This document shows, one piece after another, positions 1 through 9,000 of a stretch of DNA of 64,000 nucleotides. The stretch spans positions 5,103,230 to 5,167,229 of the forward strand of contig NC_087079.1 in the NCBI RefSeq assembly GCF_026151205.1, written 5' to 3'. The notes beneath the pieces are model-generated. The model was not told the origin of the DNA and did no database searches. It saw only the letters and a list, made by a program, of their open reading frames with translations. The stretch comes from Bolinopsis microptera (taxonomy: Eukaryota; Ctenophora; Tentaculata; Lobata; Bolinopsidae). Both the position numbers and the translations under genes were made by a program. The first letter of the stretch is position 1; each line of letters starts with the position of its first letter.

Positions 1-96
1 CTCATTAAATTACAACCATATAAATTCTAAAACGATTGAGTAACATATTTTAAAACCTCTAGTTAGCCCTTTACTAAAAGAAGCTCTTCCTTACAG

Positions 97-3000
97 GAAT
101 TGAGTCCAGCTGGACACTACTGTCCTTCTGGAGCTGCTACACCCACACCGTGTCCTAAGAACACATACGGTGATATAACAGGGCTTCAGTCTTATGATCA
201 GTGTGCACCGTGTCCCCAAGGACAGGTAATTTGTTTTTTGATTTACTCACCCTTTAGATTTTATATTTTTATCCAAGTATCGGAAGCCATTTTTAGAAGT
301 ACAAACGAATGTTTGTATTTTTTACAAGTTTTACAATCATATTGTCTATAAGGCAGCATCTCCTCTACTGAGAACAGCACTAAAATCAGTGCACTTTAAA
401 CATTTGAAGAGAAATGAAAATGAGGTAGCGATGTAGCACAGCAATTCAGATATGAACATTGATCGCATGGATTACAATTTATTATAAATTGTTTGGCTCG
501 TGGACGATTCTTTCATTCTCAGCATACAACAAAAAAAATTAAATAGCATAATCAGATTCTGGATCCCCTAAACGCATCCAAATAATTAAAACCAGCTGTT
601 TTATATCCGCAAGAAAATTTAAAAAAGCCTTGTAAAGTATCCTAATAGTTCGGCACAGAAGTTCACCGTATATGGGACATTGTGGGACTCAATCGGACTC
701 AACGTGATAATGATATATTGACAATACGTTTTTTCTGTAGTTCAAAATACCATGTTTTGATCCCAACCTGATCAATGACAGTCTGTTCATCAAGTCGAAG
801 TATTTGTCTCCAATTCGGTAGTGCACTCAGAGACTCCATCCAATCTCGAGACCACGGTTGTTTCACTTTCTCCTACTTTCCCAAGATCTTCAATTGCCGT
901 CTTTTTCTGATGCCTTCTTTTCCTCAATAACATCAGTATCACCAGTAGCATCACCGCAATTGTTGTGCTGACAATACCCACTGTTAGGAACAAATGGCAC
1001 AAATCCTCTTTTCTGTTTTCTTTGTTTCTGACTCGACCTGGCTTCGTTAAGATTATCCGTGTACATGGTTGAGGTTTTGCGTCTTCGGAACAACCTACAG
1101 TTTGCATTGATGTGTAATTACGGTTTTTCACTCCGTAACCCTGGTCGCACTGTATCTCTACTTGGTATCCTGGAAGAATAAAGGGGACATTTTCTTTGTT
1201 TCTTATAACTCCGTGTGGGGTAGAGAACTGGGACAGAGAACAGGATAATTGTAATTCTTGCTGGTAGAAAGAGGGCTCTCTAAATGAAACTGCATGAAGT
1301 GATTTGGTTAACTTGGCCCAGCCTGTTCCAGTGAAAAGTATGTTTAAACTCTTCTCATCTCCAATTGTCGAATAGATCGAGTACTGGTTCAGGTCGTTCA
1401 GGATTGGTCTTGAAGTTTCATTTGTCACGAAAATCAACTGCCGATCCTCTTTTTCGTGTAAAATTATTCGACAAGTCGATAATATTGCCGTGTTCATTCC
1501 GTTCTTAGCAACAAGGACATCTAACACAGTTCCAGTTCATCAGCTGGAGAGATTTGATAAAGATCGACTCCCTCCAATTTAAAGCCTTTCAGAAACCATT
1601 TGCTTCCTTCCTCGCATGGTCTCCATATCAAACTGTAGCTGACATCTTCTGTTTCTAAGGATTTGCCTTTCGCCAGACAAGTTGTCGGTACCATTGCTTT
1701 TTCAATCAGAAACCCTACCCCAGAAAGGCTGAGAAATACTATATCATGTATACTAGCTCCTGCAAATGTTTTCTTTGAAAGTTCCATGCACTGCATTTCA
1801 AGTGTGACGGAAAAGCCTTTCTCAACTTCACGGTTGCTCAAGATGCTATCTCTTTTGAATAAGGAGCAAGTACTGCTCAAAATGTCGAAGGAGAGACTAT
1901 GGCATTTGAAGTTATATTTGCAATACAACCAGCATTGAAGTGCTCCTGTTGTAATGAACGTATTTAAATGACCTTCATCGGGGTCTTTCTCGACATCAGT
2001 CGTAAAGCAGAGTAAAACATCAACATTTTCATCATATTTATTGGGTGGTCGAAGAGCATTTGGTGGGGAGGAATCCGGTTTGAGAGGAACATCTGAAGGG
2101 ATGTTACCCCAAGCTTGTACTGTAATCACTTTCATAAGGAATGTGGCTACAAGTGCGGTCAACATGTCTGCAAAGAATAAAATTAATATACTTTTTTCGC
2201 CTCGGATATCGTTATTAACTTATTAAAGAGTTTATAAATAAACTTTATCAACTGAGTATTATAGCAATAATTTATAGTGAATATTATTTAATAAAAAAAT
2301 ATTGTTTAATAAAAAAATATTATTGAATGATATTGCCGTCGACGATAAAATATTTTCTGCACAAACCAAACTCTGTAAAGCTGTAAGCCCAAAGACCAAC
2401 ATGTAACAGTAAATAACAACATAAATATGATTCAAAAATAGAACTCTCCCCACTGGTATTATATAGCGATACTTTCAAAGCTCCTGATGCAAATAACCCT
2501 TTATGTATTCTTGATGGTGTGCAGTGGTGTAACAATGGGTGCTAACATAAAATGTTACGCCACTGATCACGTGACCGCTAACGAGCCATGTGACCAGTCA
2601 TGTGACAAGCCATGTGACAAGACATGTGACCAGCAGAAGAATATATTACGGCCTTTGACTTGACACGATACTCTATAAAAAAGTTATTAATATTGCAGTA
2701 TAATATCAACATTTTTAGGTCTTGTACAGTAAACATAAACCTCCGATGTATTTATAGATATAATGAAAGCAATATCAATAATAAATATAACATTTTAAAA
2801 ATTCAGATGAGTGAAAAGTAATTTTTGTCAATATTTTTTCTCACTGTGAAATTATCAACTGTAAGGTTTAAACATTTTTTGAGCTCTGTGAAGCTGATTG
2901 AGATTATGCTTCCATTTTTTGACCGTCATTGCTTTGGGACACTAATGCGGAGAGGTACCATACCATGGAGAGGTATGTTAGTATGTTACAATTTATGATA

Positions 3001-6000
3001 AATTGTTCGGCTCGTGGATGATTCTTTAATTCTCAGCTTAACAACAAAATAAATTAAATAGCATAATCAGATTCTGGATCCCCTTAACGCATCCAAGCTA
3101 TTACAACCAGCGTTGTTCAATCCGCAAGCAAATTAAAAAAGAAGCCTTGTCCAGTAATTTAGTTCGGCACAAAGGTTCAGCGTGTATGGGACATTGTGGG
3201 ACTATTTTTACTTTTCTCTGTAGTTCAAAATATCACGTTTTGATCCCAACCTGATCAATGACAGTCCGTTCATCAAGTCGAAGTATTTGTCTCCAAATCG
3301 GTAGTGCACTCAGAGACTCCATCCAATCTCGAGACCACGGTTGTTTTACTTTCTCCTACTTTCCCAAGATCTTCAATTTCCGCCTTTTTCTGATGCCTTC
3401 TTTTCCTCAATAACATCACCAGTACCATCACAGCAATTATTGTGCTGACAATCCCCACTGTTAGGAACAAATGGCACAAATCCTCTTTTCCGTTTTCTTT
3501 GTTTCTGACTCGACCTGGCTTCGTTAAGATTATCCGTGTGCATGGTTGAGGTTTTGCGTCTTCGGAACAAACTACAGTTTGCATTGATGTGTAATTACGG
3601 TTTTTCACTCCGTAACCCTGGTCGCACTGTATCTCTACTTGGTATCCTGGAAGAACAAAGGGGACATTTTCTTTGTTTCTTATAACTCCGTGTGGAGTAA
3701 AGAACTGGGACAGAGAACAGGATAATTGTAATTCTTGTTGGTAGAAAGAGGGCTCTCTAAACGATAATCCGAAAAGTGATTTGTATGACTTGGTCCAGTC
3801 TGTTCCAGTGAAAAGTATGTCGAAACTCTTCTCATCTCCAGTTGTTGAATAGATCGAGTACTGGTTCAGGTCTGGTCTTGAAGTTTCATTTGTCACGAAA
3901 ATCAACTGCCGATCCTCTTTTTCGTGTAAAATTCTTCTACAAGTTGATAATATTGCCATGTTCACTCCGTTCTCAGCAACGAGAACATCTAGACACAAGT
4001 CCAACTCATCTGCTGGAGAGATTTGATAAAGATCGACTCCCTCCACTTTTATAAACTCTCGACGTTCTGGTTCCTTCAGAACCCATTTGCTTCCCTCCGT
4101 GCAAGGTTTCCATCTCAAACAGTAGCTAATGTCATCTTCTGGCCTCGTTTTTAGAGATTTGCCTTTCGCCAGGCAAGTTATCTGAACTAATGCTTGCTCT
4201 ATCAGAAACCCTACCCCAGACATGCTGAGAAGTATAATATCTGTTATACTAGCTCCTGCAAATATTTTCTTTGAAAGTTCCATGCACTGCTTTTCAAGTG
4301 TGACGGAAAAGCCTTTCTCAACTTCACGATTGCTCAAGATGCTATCTCTTTTGAATAAGGAGCAAGTACTGCTCAAAATTTCGAAGGAAATACTATGGCA
4401 TTTGAAGTTATATTTGCAATACAACCAGCATTGAAGTGCTCCTGTTGTAATGAACGTATTTAAATGACTTTTATCGGGGTCTTTCGCGAGGTCATTTCTA
4501 AAGCATTCTATAACATCCGACTTTTCATTATTGGCTGGCTGAGAAGCATTTTGCGGGGAAGAATCCGGTTTGAGAGGAACATCTGAAGGAATGTTACCCC
4601 AAGCTTGTACTGTAATCACTTTCATAAGAAATGTGGCTACAAGTGCGGTCGACATATCTGCAAAGAATAAATAATTATATACTTTTTTCCCCTCAGATAT
4701 CATTACTAACTTATGAACGAGTTTATGAATAAACTTTATAAAATGAGTATTATAGCAATAATTTATAATGAATATTAATTATTTAATAAAAAAATATTGT
4801 TTAATAAAAAATATTATTGAATTATATTGCCGTCGACGATAAAGTATTTTCTGCACAAACCCAACTCTGTAAGTTCAAAGACCAACATGTAACAGTAAAT
4901 ATAAATAACAACATAAATAAGATTCAAAAATGGAATTCTCCCCACTATATAGCGATACTTTCTAAGCTCTTGACGTAAATAGCCCTTTATGTATTCTTGA
5001 CAAGCCATGTAGAATTTACTCGCCTCGGATACCATTACTAACAACTTCATAAATATAATAGTAACTGCTATAGAAATAATTTGTATCTAATGAAATATGT
5101 ACATGTATTATTTTCGTCGACGGAATTATCCTGCTGTACAAAGCCAACTTTGTCAGCCCAGACACCATTAGGAAATATAAAGATAATTGGAAAACATGTT
5201 TGAAGAAATGGATTTTAGCAATGAAGATTGAGAAATGTTAATTTTGACTGCAAGAGTGCAAGGGGCGACTATCGTGCATTTAGACTTAGCAAACAGTCTA
5301 AAATATGTACTTTAGTAAACTTAATCTAACTACACTACAAATAATTTATAAGCTGTAGACAGCGAAAATCTTTGAAAGTTTTGAAATTTTATCTTTTTGA
5401 AAAAATAAATTTTTATCATTGCGCACAATTCTACTTAAAAACGTGAATGTGCAGATAGAATTTTTGTTTACACATATATGCTATGGGAGTTACTAAGGGG
5501 GTTGCTATGGGGGTTAAGGAGCGGCAGCCCTCAGCTTCCCCTGAATAAGGAGGGACGGGGATTGCATCTAAACTGCGCACTATGGGGGTTGCTAAGAGGG
5601 TTGCTATGGGGGTTAAGGAGCGCCAGCCCTCAGCTTCCCCTGAATAAGGAGGGACGGGGATTGCATCTAAACTGCGCACTATGGGGGTTGCTAAGAGGGT
5701 TGCTATGGGGGTTAAGGAGCGCCAGCCCTCAGCTTCCCCTGAATAAGGAGGGACGGGGATTGCATCTAAACTGCGCACTATGGGGGTTGCTAAGAGGGTT
5801 GCTATGGGGGTTAAGGAGCGCCAGCCCTCAGCTTCCCCTGAATAAGGAGGGACGGGGATTGCATCTAAACTGCGCACTAAAGTGGGCTGGAAGCCAATTC
5901 TACCCTCAAAACAAAAGCCCACAAAATATGAAAATATTTGTATGTATTGGTTTTTAATATTTTCAAAACATTAACTCAAGCTTCGAGCTCACGCAAATAA

Positions 6001-9000
6001 GGAGTTCTTTTGTGTGAGTATTTACCTCTGTAAAGATGGCTAACGTCATAAAATCACAATGTTGGTCTGAACCTCAAGATCACATGATCAAAAACAACAA
6101 AGACGCTAGGTTCAACTAAAATGGCTATTGTCTCCAAAGCTTCTGACAATGACTTTAAATGGCCCAGAGGTATTTTAGGACGCTAATTCCGAATCACCCC
6201 CATGACATAGGGTAAAAATAGTTATCTGAGGAGTTGTATTTGAGCAAAAACTTATTTTCGTAAGACGCGTGCTCGTGACACTGACAGGCTTGTAAAATGT
6301 TATTTCTACTGTTTAGGTGTTAAAGTTAGTGTTGGGGTTATAAAAGTGTGAGTTTAAGCACAAATATTTGTACCTAAACTGTTAACACTTGCCGTAAAAA
6401 CGAGATATTTAACGGATAGGTCCAAATCTAATCGCGCCCCTTTAAATTCAATAGTTGTATGAATATTCCATACCTCCTGTTTCAATACAGACCGTTAAAA
6501 TGATCCCTCCAATTAAATTATCTGTCCTTATCCATTCAATAATTACGGCCATTGACCCGAATTTTAGTTGTCCCTTTAGGAATTTGCATTCGGATAAATG
6601 CTAAAGCCCCTCCACGCTGATGTAATAATAATACGTCACATAAAAGTGACTTTCATGTTTTCAGAACCACCCTCCAATAATATTGCTTTTTTCAGGAGAC
6701 ATTTGAAGAAGGCTCGACCTCGCTAGATCAGTGTAAAGAGGTAAACTGTAGTCCTGGTTACTACAAAGACCACCACAAAGGCTGTCAGATTTGTCCTAAA
6801 GGTCAGAATACTAACTAGCATATATAATTATACATAATTTTATACTAGTGTATACATAATTGACGGCACCCATCTGGGCTTTTAAAACCAATATCTTATT
6901 ATAACATTATTATTCCTCTGAAAGTTAGATTCCTGCTAACCTGAGCCTGCATAATTTTGTGCAACATTACCTTATATGGTAGTGTTACCATGGTAGCATT
7001 ACCTTATATGGTAGTGTTACTATGGTAACATTACCCTATATGGTAGTGTTACCATGGTAACATTACCTTATATGGACCGTGTTGTGCAAGGTGACCACTC
7101 TGTGTTCCTATAACATATACCACCTACATGCACTTTTTTTGTGTTCATTGAGTTTCTTTAATCCATATATTTTAGTGATATGTACTGTATATGCTAAACT
7201 TTTTATAATTTCTAATTTCTAAAATATTCTACCTCTCAGGAACGTACAGTGAAGAAGAGAACGCAGCCACGTGCACAAAATGCCCCGTGCATCAGTACAA
7301 TTCTGTTGAGGGCTCGGTACAGTGCATGAAATGCCCTGACACTGCCTTTACCTGGTCAGAGGGTACTGACTCTTTTAGCGGCTGTATCGGACCTGTTATT
7401 GAGGTTAGTACTTAATCTGTAATGCTGTATAATCGAGCTTAAGCTTTCCTGTAATGTACTTTATCGGCTGTTGTTTTTTAAGTTTAACCCTTGTTTCCTC
7501 GTTCAAGAAATCAGATTTTGTCCAATTCTGATTAGTCCAACTAATTTTCTTTAGTTTCGAGAATCTGTTCTTAAATCCACTCTAACTTGCAGGCGTGTAG
7601 TGGGGAGGATATGACTGGAACTTGTGACCGTTACTATGACGACAACCTTAATGTGACCTCTAGAATACTCTCTGTTCAAGTTATCAAGGGAGAGTTTGAA
7701 CTTTTCAATATTACTAATCACAGGTAACAATATACACTATACACTATACACTATAGATAGTACATTATACAATATACACAATATACTATACACAATACAC
7801 TAGTATACCTCACTAGTATACATTGAATTCTCATAAATCTTCGGCGGGATTTACTTGTTGAATTTCATTTATGTCAGCACAATCGGTTATATTGCAGCCC
7901 AACATGACCAATGTTCTATTCTAGTGTGAACGCACCCGAATATAAAGATACTAGTGAAAAGGAAGTTCCCTGTGCAATTTGGAGTATTCACAAACTTTCA
8001 CACAAGAACCCGCAGCGTTGAATTTTCCTTACCAGAAAAACTTATCGTTGGATTGCATCACTCTCATTAATAATTAATATTAAACCACAGGGGCTACTTC
8101 ACTAAACTGACAGAAACAGACGGGCCAATGAATGTAGCTGATATTGAGAGCATCGGTGTTCTCAGGTCCTTCTCTCCTTTGATAAACGACGTGTTTTGCA
8201 GTTTAGATCAGGGATGGAAGTTCCATGGTTCTATCAGGAGTACCTCTAAATCTGGCAAGGTTTGATCATCAAGACCACCTCTACACTTACAGTCTACATC
8301 CGGCAATGTTTGATTATCAGAATTTACAAAATATAGATATGAAATGCGTTTGATAACAAGCACAATGTCAAGAAAAGTTCGGTTCGAACTTCGAATGAAA
8401 CTAACTCAAAAATATAAAGTCAACAAAGATGAGCTGACATTAACATTTAACATGGTTCAGGCCTGTATAAACTGGAAGAGAACTCCTCTTGCAGATAAAG
8501 CAGCTCCAAACCATTACTGTCAGAACCCGGACGGAACTGATCTCGCGGATAAACCCTTCTGTTACATCAGGTGATCAATCATAGGACAGATCGCTACATT
8601 TTTAATTTACATAACTTATCTGATAAGTTCAGCGATAAGTAACAGGAGAAATCATATTTATCAGAATTAAACCCCCTTACTCTAAGTCTAAACTGAAACC
8701 CACCCAGCGAGACAGAAACTGAAGAATGCGACATTCCCACCTGTATCTGGAACATGGACTGTTTCACGGGTATAGGGGCCCAGTACCGGGGCAAGCAAGC
8801 TACCACCGACCACAACAAGAACTGCAATAACTGGAACAGTGACTTTCCTCACCCGCACGGTTACCACTCTCCGGAGTACAACTGGGCTGGGGTTGGGGAC
8901 CACAGGTATTACTTTAGTTCATAGTTCATTCAGTTACTAGGTAACTAGTTACCTAGTTACCTAGTTACCTAGTTACCTAGTTACCTAGTTTTACATAGTT

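Larger units (their letters stand above)
470..5013. repeat. Tandem segmental duplication carrying two antisense genes
   Basis: Two blocks of about 2.0-2.1 kb, roughly 470-2535 and 2985-5013, are related along their whole length, offset by about 2.5 kb. Similarity covers the coding regions, the 3' flank (shared TATGGGACATTGTGGGACT near 672 and 3186; GATCCCAACCTGATCAATGA near 760 and 3242) and the 5' flank (GCCGTCGACGATAAA near 2335 and 4830). Both lie inside the 226-6695 intron of the kringle gene. Confidence 0.8.

Noticed and set aside
4656..4703. Start of the antisense gene at 4703
   Set aside because: No signal peptide there, not conserved in copy A, and an acceptor-like site sits just before ATG 4655.
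5431..5957. Open frames of about 160 codons on both strands
   Set aside because: Caused by four 99-bp units without stops; inside an intron.
8344..8460. Upstream extension of the kringle exon from ATG 8344
   Set aside because: The kringle runs from GK at 8259 directly into ACINW at 8461 after CATGGTTCAG; the extension would break the domain.
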